Shown here: positions 9,763 through 18,395 of the stretch, in pieces
How positions within the stretch are numbered: the stretch's first letter is position 1
How the letters are laid out: every line of letters starts with the position of its first letter
NCBI RefSeq assembly: GCF_030164465.1
Contig: NZ_JASNJE010000004.1
Span: forward strand, 1-64,000
Reading direction: 5' to 3'
DNA: 64,000 nucleotides
From: Sedimentitalea xiamensis
GTDB lineage: Bacteria; Pseudomonadota; Alphaproteobacteria; Rhodobacterales; Rhodobacteraceae
The notes under the pieces: generated by a model
Databases searched by the model: none
Seen by the model: the letters and a program-made list of their open reading frames with translations, nothing else
What the model was told of the DNA's origin: nothing
Translations under genes and position numbers: made by a program

Positions 9763-11256
9763 GTGACCGCACCGATCCGCGATACCAAGGGCCGTTTCAC
9801 CGACTGGCGGCGGCTGGGGCGGGGCAGTCTGGGAGAGACATGGTCCGCCTTGGATGCCCGAACCGCCCGCCGTGTCGTGGTCAAGGTCCGTCCCCTGCAA
9901 GGATCCAGCCGGGATATCTGTCTGCGCGAAGTGGCGCTCGCCCGAAGTTTGGACAACCCGCACCTGCAAAGGTTCATTGCCTTTCTGCCTGACGATTCCG
10001 GTCCGGATGCGCTGATCTACGACTATGTCGAGGGCGACAGCCTGAAGCAGCGGCTGGGCTCCGGCCCGATTGCGCGTGACGCGGCCCTGTCGATGACGCG
10101 CGATATCCTGGCCGGATTGTCCGCGGCGCATCAGAAAGGCGTCGTCCACCGCGACATCAGCCCGGAGAACATCATCCTGTCCGGCAACGGGGCGGTTCTG
10201 ATCGATTTTGACGCGATCGGCGATCTGATCGCGGACAGCCGGATCGGCAGGACGACGGTGGCGGGCGAATTCGCGGGCAAGCCGCTTTACATGTCGCCCG
10301 AACAGATCACCGGCGCTCCGCAAAGCGGTGCCTCCGATATCTGGGCTCTTGGCGCGGTTCTGTTCGAGGCCGTGACCGGACAGAGTTTTCGCCGGGGCGA
10401 CTCGATCTCCGATCTCGTCCGGCAATACCCGAAGACACCCGATGTCAGCGCCGCGCCGTCGTCGCTGCGCCCGTTGCTGGCCGATATGCTGGCACCGGAC
10501 CCGGCCCGGCGGCCCGACGCGATCGATGCCATCGCGGCGATCGACGCCTTGATGGACATGGCGCTTGCGGCCGGTTTCCCCGCCGATCCGGCGCTGCCGT
10601 CTTCGACAGCGCCATCGCGCCCGCCTGCGCCAACGCTTTCGCCTTCCATTTCCGGCGAGCCGACACGCGCTGTCGCCCGAAGCGGCCGAAGGCTGCTGCC
10701 CTGGATCTTGACGGTCGTTTGCGTGACGGGGTTCCTCGTCATCGGGGCGATGTTGTTTGAGGAGAGTTCGGTCAGGGCGTTCCGCGAGCAGATCTTGCAG
10801 TCGCCGCATCTGCTGGGGATCGTTCTTGTTGCGGGGGGCGTTATGCTGGTCGCGTCGAGCTTTTTCGTCGCCCGGTTCATTCGCTCCAGGGCGTCGCGGG
10901 CGGATGTCGCCCTGCCGTTCCGGGCGCTGGATCTGATCAATGCCCCCGACGCCAGGGATCGGTTGACCGAAACCATATGTCTCAGGATCGACGCCTACCG
11001 CGAGCTCGCCGGGAAACGGTCCGAGGACATGCTGTCAGTGACGATGGTGGCGCTTGCGAAGGAATATGCCGGTGCCGAAACCGCCGATGACAGGTTCCGC
11101 GCGCTGGCGATGCTGAACGAATTGCACATGCAGGTTGCGCGGTCGCTCAGGCCATGGTGGATGAACTACGAAACGTTGATCGCGCGGGCGCTGTCCCTGA
11201 CCACCCTTGTCGCCGGCGTGGTTGCGGCGGTGGAAGGCATGCGCCGCCTGTTCTGA
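9763..11256 (+). CDS. transmembrane Ser/Thr protein kinase (PknB/Hanks type) with DFD motif
   Basis: About 497 residues from the GTG at 9763 (GAGGCAGG upstream); a TTG at 9718 is an alternative. The kinase domain (residues ~10-270) has the glycine loop GRGSLG, VVVK with the ATP lysine K41, the HRD aspartate D131 in HRDISPEN, and SPE for APE. The usual DFG reads DFD (148-150): the metal aspartate is kept but the glycine is Asp. After a Pro-rich linker come two membrane helices (LLPWILTVVCVTGFLVIG and GIVLVAGGVMLVASSFFV), a soluble helical region and a last hydrophobic segment. No PASTA or other known sensor domain is visible. Target unknown. Confidence 0.85.
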   Translation: MTAPIRDTKGRFTDWRRLGRGSLGETWSALDARTARRVVVKVRPLQGSSRDICLREVALARSLDNPHLQRFIAFLPDDSGPDALIYDYVEGDSLKQRLGSGPIARDAALSMTRDILAGLSAAHQKGVVHRDISPENIILSGNGAVLIDFDAIGDLIADSRIGRTTVAGEFAGKPLYMSPEQITGAPQSGASDIWALGAVLFEAVTGQSFRRGDSISDLVRQYPKTPDVSAAPSSLRPLLADMLAPDPARRPDAIDAIAAIDALMDMALAAGFPADPALPSSTAPSRPPAPTLSPSISGEPTRAVARSGRRLLPWILTVVCVTGFLVIGAMLFEESSVRAFREQILQSPHLLGIVLVAGGVMLVASSFFVARFIRSRASRADVALPFRALDLINAPDARDRLTETICLRIDAYRELAGKRSEDMLSVTMVALAKEYAGAETADDRFRALAMLNELHMQVARSLRPWWMNYETLIARALSLTTLVAGVVAAVEGMRRLF

Positions 11257-11270
11257 GGGGCGGCGCGTCG

Positions 11271-12329
11271 CTATTCCGCCGGGCTGAACCGCGCGGCGGT
11301 GCTTCCGGCCGGGCGGCCGAGAAGCGCGTTGGTCGCCAGACCTCCGGCCGCGATCGACAGGATGGCCGCCAGCGCCGCGATGCTCAGGGTCGGCACGCCG
11401 GACAGGCCCGCGCCGACGGTGCAGCCGCCGGCCAGCACGCCGCCAACCCCCATGAGCCCGGCACCGGCCATGTAACGCCCGGTCTGGCGCGGGGATTCGA
11501 AACTCTGCCAGCGGAAACTGCCGAACAGCAGCGATGCAACGAGCGAACCGGCAAGGACGCCGCCGATCAGCCCGACGCCAAAGCCCGCCGGGATCGACGT
11601 CGATGCGATGCCGAAGAACAATGTGTCCGCGGCGGGCGAAGTGAAGGAAAGGCTTTCCATCGCGATCGGGTCGAATTCATCCAGCAGCACGAAGCCGGTT
11701 CCGACCCAGGCCAGAGGCACCAGAAGCCCGATCAGCCCCGCCAGCACGAGAGGCAGGATGCCCGCGCCGGAACGGATGGCAACGGCGAGCGCGGCAACGA
11801 CGATCAGGCCGGTCCAGAACAACGGACCGCCGGGCAGGGCGGCCAGAGACACCATGTCGCCCAGCGGCACGGTGATGGCTCCAAGCGTGGTGCGCAGCGG
11901 AGCGAGAACACCCTTGAGCGTGGCATGGGCAACGACGGCGAAGACCAGCAACACCGAAAGGGCGCGCAGGTTTCCCGACCCGCCCAGGACGGTCAGGCGG
12001 GACACGCAACCGCGGGTCAACACCATGCCGGCGCCGAACATCAGCCCGCCCAGCAGGATGGCGGCGATGGGCAGATCGGTGGCCATAAAGCGGTGTTCTT
12101 CGAACGTGATCCAGCCCGCGGAAACGGCGGACTGGGTGCCCAGCACCGCCACGGCAAGCGCCGTCAGCCAGATTCCCAGGGCGGCACGGCGATCTTCCCC
12201 GACCAGGGCGCGCCGGAAACAGAACCGTGTGCGTTCCGCGAGCAGACCGAACACGACGCCAAGACCCAGCGCCAGCAGCACGCTCACTTCTCTTGGCGTG
12301 GCATTTTCAAATCCCAATGTCTCGAACAT
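11271..12329 (-). CDS. YeeE/YedE (TsuA-like) sulfur-compound membrane transporter
   Basis: 352 residues, about nine or ten membrane helices. Three short cysteine motifs typical of the YeeE/TsuA family are present: RFCFRRALVG near the N-terminus, LTRGCVSRL about a third in, and AGGCTVGAGLSG near the C-terminus. In characterised TsuA such cysteines pass thiosulfate across the membrane. The protein is a full-length fused form, not the split half-size YeeE/YedE pairs. The ATG at 12329 (MFETLGF) was preferred over an upstream in-frame ATG because the first helix begins shortly after. It ends convergently 14 bp from the kinase gene. Substrate in this organism is inferred from the family only. Confidence 0.85.
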   Translation of the reverse strand: MFETLGFENATPREVSVLLALGLGVVFGLLAERTRFCFRRALVGEDRRAALGIWLTALAVAVLGTQSAVSAGWITFEEHRFMATDLPIAAILLGGLMFGAGMVLTRGCVSRLTVLGGSGNLRALSVLLVFAVVAHATLKGVLAPLRTTLGAITVPLGDMVSLAALPGGPLFWTGLIVVAALAVAIRSGAGILPLVLAGLIGLLVPLAWVGTGFVLLDEFDPIAMESLSFTSPAADTLFFGIASTSIPAGFGVGLIGGVLAGSLVASLLFGSFRWQSFESPRQTGRYMAGAGLMGVGGVLAGGCTVGAGLSGVPTLSIAALAAILSIAAGGLATNALLGRPAGSTAARFSPAE

Positions 12330-12536
12330 GGCGACCCCCGGCGATTCAGACCAAGCGTTCTCATTGCGCAACGGGTTGGGACTTTCAAGTCGCAGAAACC
12401 GCACTTTTCACCGGATTGGGAGAACAATCGTTTCGATTTGAGCGTGGAATTGCAATCGGTTTTCCGGTGCGGGCTTCGCGCCCGAACGGAATCCGCCGCC
12501 GGGCCGCCCTCCGGCCGGAATCGTTCTTATTTGCCC

Positions 12537-13523
12537 TCAGCGCCCGCGAATGCGCGGGTCCAGGGCATCGCGCAGCCCGTCGCCGAGATAGTTGACGCTG
12601 AGCACCGTCATCGAGATGGCGATACCCGGCCAGATCACCCGTTCCGGATATTGCTGAAGGTAGTCGGTGCCGTCGAACAGCAGCCGCCCCCAGGTGGGGA
12701 AATCGGGTGGAAAACCGAGCCCGAGGAAAGACAGTGCGCTTTCGGTGATGATCGCGTTGGCGATGCCCAGGGTGGCCGAAACCATGATCGGACTCAGCAC
12801 GTTCGGCAGGATGTGCCGGGTGATCATCTTGGTGTTGGTGGTCCCGATGCTGCGCGCCGCGAGCACGAATTCGCGTTCCTTCAGGGCCAGCACGTCGCCG
12901 CGCACGATACGGGCGGTCGGCATCCAGCTGGTGATGCCGATGGCGCCGACGATGAGGATGAAGATCCCCTGTTCCGGCCCGAAGGCCGCGTTCAGCGGTT
13001 CGCGGAACAGCAGCATCATCACCAGCAGCAAAGGCAATAGAGGCAGGGCCAGAAACAGGTCGGTCAGCCGCATGAGCGGCCCGTCCAGCCGCCTGAAGAA
13101 CCCGGCGATCACGCCGACGAACGAGCCGAGAAACAGCGCCAGCGACATCGCCGCCATGCCGACCGCCACGGAAATCTGCCCGCCGGCCATCATCCGCGCC
13201 AGAATGTCCCGCCCAAGCTGGTCGGTTCCGAAGGGGTGAGCGAGGCTTGGCCCCTGGTTGCGGGAACGAATGTCGATGAAGGTGGGTTCGACGCTCCATA
13301 ACAGCGGCCCGATGAAGACGCCCAGAACGATGATCAGAAAGATGATCCCGCCCCAGAGCGCGCCCTTGTGGGACTTGAACTGGTCCCAGACGTCCAGCCA
13401 TTGGCTGCGCGGCGGGCGGTCGGGCATCGGGCCGCGGACGATGGCCGCGACCGGGTCATGCGCGGCCAGCGAGGCGATTTCGTCCTTGGGATCGGTCGCT
13501 TTGTCGTGCAGCGATTCAGTCAT
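12537..13523 (-). CDS. peptide/nickel-type ABC transporter permease (DppC-like)
   Basis: 328 residues. It has an N-terminal cytosolic extension of about 50 residues, the first membrane helix (GGIIFLIIVLGVFIGPLLW), then the OppC/DppC pattern including HPFGTDQLGRDILARM and the EAA-like loop around EREFVLAARSIGTTNTKMI, ending in GDGLRDALDPRIRGR, the standard DppC C-terminus. The ATG at 13523 overlaps the end of the DppB-like gene by 8 bp. It forms the membrane channel with DppB and imports peptides or peptide-like ligands delivered by the binding protein encoded upstream. Confidence 0.93.
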   Translation of the reverse strand: MTESLHDKATDPKDEIASLAAHDPVAAIVRGPMPDRPPRSQWLDVWDQFKSHKGALWGGIIFLIIVLGVFIGPLLWSVEPTFIDIRSRNQGPSLAHPFGTDQLGRDILARMMAGGQISVAVGMAAMSLALFLGSFVGVIAGFFRRLDGPLMRLTDLFLALPLLPLLLVMMLLFREPLNAAFGPEQGIFILIVGAIGITSWMPTARIVRGDVLALKEREFVLAARSIGTTNTKMITRHILPNVLSPIMVSATLGIANAIITESALSFLGLGFPPDFPTWGRLLFDGTDYLQQYPERVIWPGIAISMTVLSVNYLGDGLRDALDPRIRGR

Positions 13524-14523
13524 AGCGGATCCTCGGGTCAAGAATGCCATAGAGCACATCGGCGATCAGGTTGAAGAGCACGATCAGCACCGCGAAGATG
13601 AAGGCCAGGGTCTGCACCATGGGCAGATCGTTGGCCTGGATCGCGCCGATCAGAAGCTGTCCGATCCCGTTCACCTTGAACACCTGTTCGGTGATGATCG
13701 CGCCGCCGAAGATCGACGGCACGCCAAGCGCGATCACCGTGACCACGGGGATCATCGAGTTGCGCAGAACATGCAGCATGACGACGGTATATTCGCTCAG
13801 CCCCTTGGCGCGGGCCGTGCGCACGTAATCCTGGTTGAGGTTGTCGAGCATCGAGGCCCGCATGAACCGGCTGATCTGGGCGGTGATCTGGAGCGCCAGC
13901 ACCATCACCGGAAGAACCATCTGCATCAGCTGCTGCCTGAAACTGGCCCAGTCCACCACCTGCAACGTGGTGTCATAGATGGATGGGAACCAGCCGAGGT
14001 TCACCGAAAAGATCACTATGACCAGCACGCCGGAAAAGAACGGCGGCACGGAAAACCCGATCATCGACACGAAAGTGCCGGCCTGATCGAACCAGGAATA
14101 CTGGCGGTAGGCGGAATAGATCCCGATCGGCAGCGCGATCAGGATGCCGACGACATAGGCGGTTCCGACAACCCAGAGCGTCTGCGGAATGCGCTGCACG
14201 ACGATATCCATGACCGGCGAGCGGGTCTGCCAGCTGATCACCCGCGGGTCTCCGGTCGAGAAACGCGTGCCGAGGATATGGTCGATCAGCACCTGAGGCT
14301 CGATCCAGAAGAACTGCACCAGCCATTTCCAGAAACGGATATGAATCGGTTCGCCCAGTCCCAGGGCGATGCGCATCTGTTCCTTCACTTCCGGCGGCAC
14401 CGTCAGCGGCACCTGCGCCATCGGGTCGCCGGGGGCGAGTTCAAGCAGCAGGAAAATCACCAGGCTGATGAAAAGCAGGGTCGGTATGGCCAGAACCAAA
14501 CGTCGAATGGTGAAGGTCAGCAT
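13516..14523 (-). CDS. peptide/nickel-type ABC transporter permease (DppB-like)
   Basis: 335 residues starting MLTFTIRRLVLAIPTLL, the typical OppB/DppB opening helix. Other family features are LAPGDP, the EAA-like loop DYVRTARAKGLSEYTVV that docks with the ATPase, and an ending YGILDPRIRYD. Six membrane helices are apparent. It lies 86 bp downstream of the binding-protein gene, a space that holds a strong hairpin, and overlaps the DppC-like gene by 8 bp. A somewhat long periplasmic loop (residues ~40-110) is normal for the family. Confidence 0.93.
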   Translation of the reverse strand: MLTFTIRRLVLAIPTLLFISLVIFLLLELAPGDPMAQVPLTVPPEVKEQMRIALGLGEPIHIRFWKWLVQFFWIEPQVLIDHILGTRFSTGDPRVISWQTRSPVMDIVVQRIPQTLWVVGTAYVVGILIALPIGIYSAYRQYSWFDQAGTFVSMIGFSVPPFFSGVLVIVIFSVNLGWFPSIYDTTLQVVDWASFRQQLMQMVLPVMVLALQITAQISRFMRASMLDNLNQDYVRTARAKGLSEYTVVMLHVLRNSMIPVVTVIALGVPSIFGGAIITEQVFKVNGIGQLLIGAIQANDLPMVQTLAFIFAVLIVLFNLIADVLYGILDPRIRYD

Positions 14524-14564
14524 TCTGCGCGCCTTTGCGGCTTGGTAGCGTTATCGGCAACAGG

Positions 14565-14590
14565 CACGCCCCGGACGGGTCCGGGGCGTG
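14565..14590 (-). terminator. intercistronic hairpin between binding-protein and permease genes
   Basis: An 11-bp perfect stem, CACGCCCCGGA (14565-14575) with TCCGGGGCGTG (14580-14590), around a 4-base loop. No T-run follows in the direction of transcription, so it is better read as an mRNA-stabilising or partial-termination element. Such hairpins are common after genes for abundant periplasmic binding proteins, where they keep the binding protein more highly expressed than the permeases. Confidence 0.65.
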
Positions 14591-14609
14591 GTGTCGGGGC
14601 CGTGCTGGC

Positions 14610-16316
14610 TCAGGACCCTTGCTTGCGGTGCCAGTCCGCGACGTTCCACAGCTCGGAATCCCAGACGTTCAGGATCACGCCTCCGAGCGAGTTGGAGTGG
14701 GCGGAGTTCCGGCCGCGATAGGTCAGCGGCATCATGACATATTCCTGCATCAGGATGTCGTTCATCGCCTTGGCCAGTTCCGCCCGCTTGTCGATGTCGC
14801 CGGTGACGGCCATTTCGGCGATCAGCGCGTCGTATTCCTCGGAACAGAAGCGCATCATGTTGTTGCCCTGCCACTGGGTTTCCGGACGGGGGAACTGATC
14901 GCAGGACCAGTTGGCCATGTAGGCTTCGGGGTCGGTCCCGTCGAAGTTGTTGGTGAACATCTCGACATCGGCAAAGAACTTCTGGAACGTGTCCGGAGAA
15001 CCGGGGTCAGAGCCGAAGAACACCGAGGCGTCGATGCTGCGTAATTCGGTTTCGACGCCGATCTCTTCCCACCACTGCTTGATCAGCGCCTGGTAGTCCT
15101 GGCGCACCGCGTTGACCGAGGTCTGGAACAGGATCGACAGTTCGACGCCGTCCTTGTCGCGCACGCCGTTGCCGTTGCTGTCGACCCAGCCGGCCTCGTC
15201 GAGGAGAGCGTTCGCGCCGGCGATGTCCTGCACCAGGCAGCCGTCATTGGCGGTCGAGGCATAGATCGCCGGGGCCGGCAGGACGTTGCAGGTCAGACGG
15301 CCGAAATCGCCATAGCCGATTTCCGTCAGCAGGGCGCGGTCGATGGCCATGGACAGGGCCTGGCGCACCGCCTTGTCGGTCATGAACGGGTGCGGATGCT
15401 TGGCGGTGCCGCGCTCGTCCCCAAGCTCCGGGCTCACGTCCGTCAGGTTCATGTGCAGGCGCTCGACCGAGGTGCCGAAGGACACGACGTTGGTGCCCTT
15501 GCCGGCCTCTTCCATGCGGCTCAGCACTTCGGGGGCAAGTTGCAGGTTCCATGCATAGTCGAATTCGCCGGTTTCCAGAACCGCGCGGCCCGCGGCATTG
15601 GCGTCGCCGCCACCCTTGAGCGTCATGGTCGCGAAGGCGGGCTTGGCCGGATCGCGGTAGTTTTCGTTGGCGGCCAGCGTCACCACGTCATTGGGGCGGA
15701 ATTCCGTCACCGTGAACGGTCCGGTGCCGATGGGGTTGAAGTTGGCTTCGGTGCATTCCGGCATGCGCGGGCCGAGGCAATCTGCGAATTGCGCCTTCTG
15801 GATGATCGGCGCTTGCGCCCCGACGAACGGGCCGTAGGGGAAGGGCTTTGCCACCCCGAAGTTCACCACCACCGTCAGTTCGTCAGGCGTGTCGATGGAT
15901 ACCACATCCAGGAACTTTTCCGACTGCGCGCAGCCGCCGCCTTCGGCGGTGCAATATTCCCAGGTGAACTTGACGTCTTCCGACGTGACGGGCGTGCCGT
16001 CGGACCACAGCAGACCTTCCTTCAGCTTCCAGGTGATCGATTTCAGGTCTTCGGTGACGCCGCCGTTGGCAACGGTCGGAACCTCGTTCACCAGCCAAGG
16101 CACCAGGTTGCCATCCTGATCGTAGCGGGCGAGCGGTTCGATCACCAGTGACGCCGCTTCGAGATCCTTGGTGCCGCCGGACAGGTAGGGCGTCATGATC
16201 GACGGCGCCTGCCAGTAGATCACCTTGACTTCGCCATCCGATCCGCGCTCGGCCATGGCCATCGGGGCCAGCGCCGTGCTTGCGATCGCGCCGAGCAATA
16301 GGGCTTTGATATTCAT
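14610..16316 (-). CDS. periplasmic peptide-binding protein of an ABC transporter (SBP family 5)
   Basis: 568 residues with a clear signal peptide (MNIKALLLGAIASTALAPMAMA, cleavage after AMA). The mature protein has SBP_bac_5 features: LVIEPLARYDQDGNLVPWLV, the TWKLKEGLLWSDGTPVTSEDVKFTWE block, and QALSMAIDRALL. AAGGAG lies 6 bases before the ATG. It is the first gene of the leftward transporter operon and transcribes away from the ATPase gene across a 257-bp divergent region. It binds the ligand, probably an oligopeptide or acyl-amino acid, in the periplasm. The family also takes up sugars and nickel, so the exact ligand is open. Confidence 0.93.
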   Translation of the reverse strand: MNIKALLLGAIASTALAPMAMAERGSDGEVKVIYWQAPSIMTPYLSGGTKDLEAASLVIEPLARYDQDGNLVPWLVNEVPTVANGGVTEDLKSITWKLKEGLLWSDGTPVTSEDVKFTWEYCTAEGGGCAQSEKFLDVVSIDTPDELTVVVNFGVAKPFPYGPFVGAQAPIIQKAQFADCLGPRMPECTEANFNPIGTGPFTVTEFRPNDVVTLAANENYRDPAKPAFATMTLKGGGDANAAGRAVLETGEFDYAWNLQLAPEVLSRMEEAGKGTNVVSFGTSVERLHMNLTDVSPELGDERGTAKHPHPFMTDKAVRQALSMAIDRALLTEIGYGDFGRLTCNVLPAPAIYASTANDGCLVQDIAGANALLDEAGWVDSNGNGVRDKDGVELSILFQTSVNAVRQDYQALIKQWWEEIGVETELRSIDASVFFGSDPGSPDTFQKFFADVEMFTNNFDGTDPEAYMANWSCDQFPRPETQWQGNNMMRFCSEEYDALIAEMAVTGDIDKRAELAKAMNDILMQEYVMMPLTYRGRNSAHSNSLGGVILNVWDSELWNVADWHRKQGS

Positions 16317-16516
16317 GTCTTACTCCTTGTTGGACACTCTGGTCCCATTTGACGTCCGCATTCCCTGCGGATGCTGATCTTGCCGTGTCGGGACGAAATG
16401 GCCGGGCGTTCTGCGTGCAGTGCGCTATCCGCCATCCCCCGATATCGGATAGGGAGGTATCGAAACAGAGTTTGAGAAAATTGCAAGCTTTCCATCCGGA
16501 AGCCGCCGGGCAGGGT

Positions 16517-16545
16517 TTGACACACCGGAAACCGCGCCGTAGCGT
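16517..16545 (+). promoter_or_regulatory. sigma70-type promoter for the double-ATPase gene
   Basis: Perfect -35 hexamer TTGACA at 16517-16522, then a 17-base spacer and TAGCGT (16540-16545) as a weak -10. The ATG at 16574 follows about 29 bases later, leaving a short leader. This sits in the 257-bp divergent region (16317-16573), the only other content of which I can identify is the ribosome site of the leftward binding-protein gene; its own promoter was not clear to me. Confidence 0.5.
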
Positions 16546-16573
16546 TTGGTTCTGAACTGGTGGGGAAGCGCGG

Positions 16574-18394
16574 ATGCTGGATCAGCCGATTGCACGGATC
16601 GAAGGGCTCAGGGTCGCGTTTCAGACCAAGGATGGTCCGGTGGTCGGGGTCGAGGACGTGTCTTTCGACATCAAACCGGGCGAAACCGTCTGCATTGTTG
16701 GTGAATCTGGGTCCGGCAAATCGGTCACGTCGCTGTCGCTGATGCGGCTGGTCGAATTCGGCGGGGGCAAAATTGATGCGGGCCGCCTGATTTTTCATCG
16801 CAAGGACGGCGGCGACCTGGATGTCGCGCAGGCGGAACAGGATCTGATGCGCCAGATCCGCGGCAACGAGATCGGCATGATCTTTCAGGAGCCGATGACC
16901 GCGCTGAACCCTGTGTTCACCGTCGGACGGCAGCTGACCGAAGGCCTGCGCGTCCACAAGGGCCTGTCCCGGAGCGCCGCCGAAGACCGGGCGCTGGTGC
17001 TTCTGCGCGAGGTGCGCATCCCCGAACCGGAACGGCGGATGAAACAGTATCCGCATGAACTTTCGGGCGGCATGCGCCAGCGCGTCGTGATCGCCATGGC
17101 GATGGCCTGCGCGCCGCGCCTGCTGATTGCCGATGAACCGACGACCGCGCTGGACGTGACGATCCAGGCCGAAATCCTCGCCCTGATGGACCGGCTGAAA
17201 CGGGAAACCGGCACGGCTGTCATGTTCATCACCCATGACATGGCGGTGGTGGCGCAGATGGCGGACCGGGTGGTCGTCATGTTCCGCGGCAACAAGGTCG
17301 AGGAAGGCCCGGTCGAAGAGATTTTCGAGAACCCGAAGCACCCTTATACGAAGGCCTTGCTGGCCGCAGTGCCAAAGCTCGGCGAGATGCGCGGCAAGGC
17401 GGCGCCCGAACCGATGAAGCTGCTGGGGGTCGAAGGCCAGAGGATCGAACCGATCACCGGCGGTGACGATGTTCTGTTGCGGGTTAGCCACCTGACGACG
17501 CGTTTCGCGGTCACCGGCGGGTTCTTCCGCCGCACCGTGGCCAATGTCCATGCGGTGGAGGACCTGTCCTTCACGATAAACCGGGGGCAGACCCTGTCGC
17601 TGGTGGGGGAATCCGGTTGTGGGAAGTCCACCGCCGGTCGGTCGGTCCTGCGGCTGGTGCACCCGCAGTCGGGTGAAATCGATCTCGACGGCGTGGACAT
17701 CATGAAACTGGATGCCCGCGGGCTGCGCGAGGCCCGGCTCGACATGCAGATGATCTTTCAGGATCCCTTCGCCTCTCTCAATCCGCAGATGCAATTGTCG
17801 GATCAGGTGGCGGAGCCGCTGCGCAACTACGGCAGCCATTCCGCCGGCGATATTTCCAGACGCGTGTCGATGCTGTTCGAACGGGTGGAACTGCCGAAAA
17901 GCTTCATGCGCCGCTACCCGCATGAACTTTCTGGCGGGCAGCGCCAGCGGGTCGCCATCGCCCGTGCGCTGGCGCTGAACCCGAAGCTGATCGTCGCGGA
18001 CGAAGCGGTTTCGGCGCTCGACGTCTCGGTGCAGGCGCAGGTTCTGAACCTGATGATGGAATTGCAGGCGGATCTAGGCCTGTCCTTCCTGTTCATCTCG
18101 CATGACATGGCGGTGGTGGAACGGGTCAGCCACCAGGTCGGCGTGATGTATCTGGGCCGGATCGTCGAACTTGGTCCGCGTGCCCGTGTGTTCGAAAACC
18201 CGCAGCATCCCTACACCCAGGCGCTGATGAAGGCGGTCCCCATCGCCGACCCGCGGCGGCGCAAGTCGGAAAAAGATCTGAACTTCAAGCCGATCCCGTC
18301 GCCGATTCATGGCCTTGATTACACGCCGGAGCCATCGGTTTATGATGAGGTCGAGCCGGAGCATTACGTGCTGACCACCGACAGCGGATACTGA
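16574..18394 (+). CDS. fused peptide ABC transporter ATPase (DppD-DppF type)
   Basis: 606 residues with two complete ATPase domains in one chain. The first has Walker A GESGSGKS (43-50), signature LSGGMRQR and Walker B LLIADEPTTALD. The second has Walker A GESGCGKS (~345), signature LSGGQRQR and Walker B LIVADEAVSALD. Each is followed by the oligopeptide-transporter C-terminal extension (NPKHPYTKALLAAVP and NPQHPYTQALMKAVP). It therefore replaces separate dppD and dppF and powers the permeases encoded divergently at 12537-14523. The second Walker B has EAVS in place of EPTS, a normal variant. The gene is followed after 1 bp by a deacylase gene. Confidence 0.95.
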   Translation: MLDQPIARIEGLRVAFQTKDGPVVGVEDVSFDIKPGETVCIVGESGSGKSVTSLSLMRLVEFGGGKIDAGRLIFHRKDGGDLDVAQAEQDLMRQIRGNEIGMIFQEPMTALNPVFTVGRQLTEGLRVHKGLSRSAAEDRALVLLREVRIPEPERRMKQYPHELSGGMRQRVVIAMAMACAPRLLIADEPTTALDVTIQAEILALMDRLKRETGTAVMFITHDMAVVAQMADRVVVMFRGNKVEEGPVEEIFENPKHPYTKALLAAVPKLGEMRGKAAPEPMKLLGVEGQRIEPITGGDDVLLRVSHLTTRFAVTGGFFRRTVANVHAVEDLSFTINRGQTLSLVGESGCGKSTAGRSVLRLVHPQSGEIDLDGVDIMKLDARGLREARLDMQMIFQDPFASLNPQMQLSDQVAEPLRNYGSHSAGDISRRVSMLFERVELPKSFMRRYPHELSGGQRQRVAIARALALNPKLIVADEAVSALDVSVQAQVLNLMMELQADLGLSFLFISHDMAVVERVSHQVGVMYLGRIVELGPRARVFENPQHPYTQALMKAVPIADPRRRKSEKDLNFKPIPSPIHGLDYTPEPSVYDEVEPEHYVLTTDSGY

Positions 18395-18395
18395 G

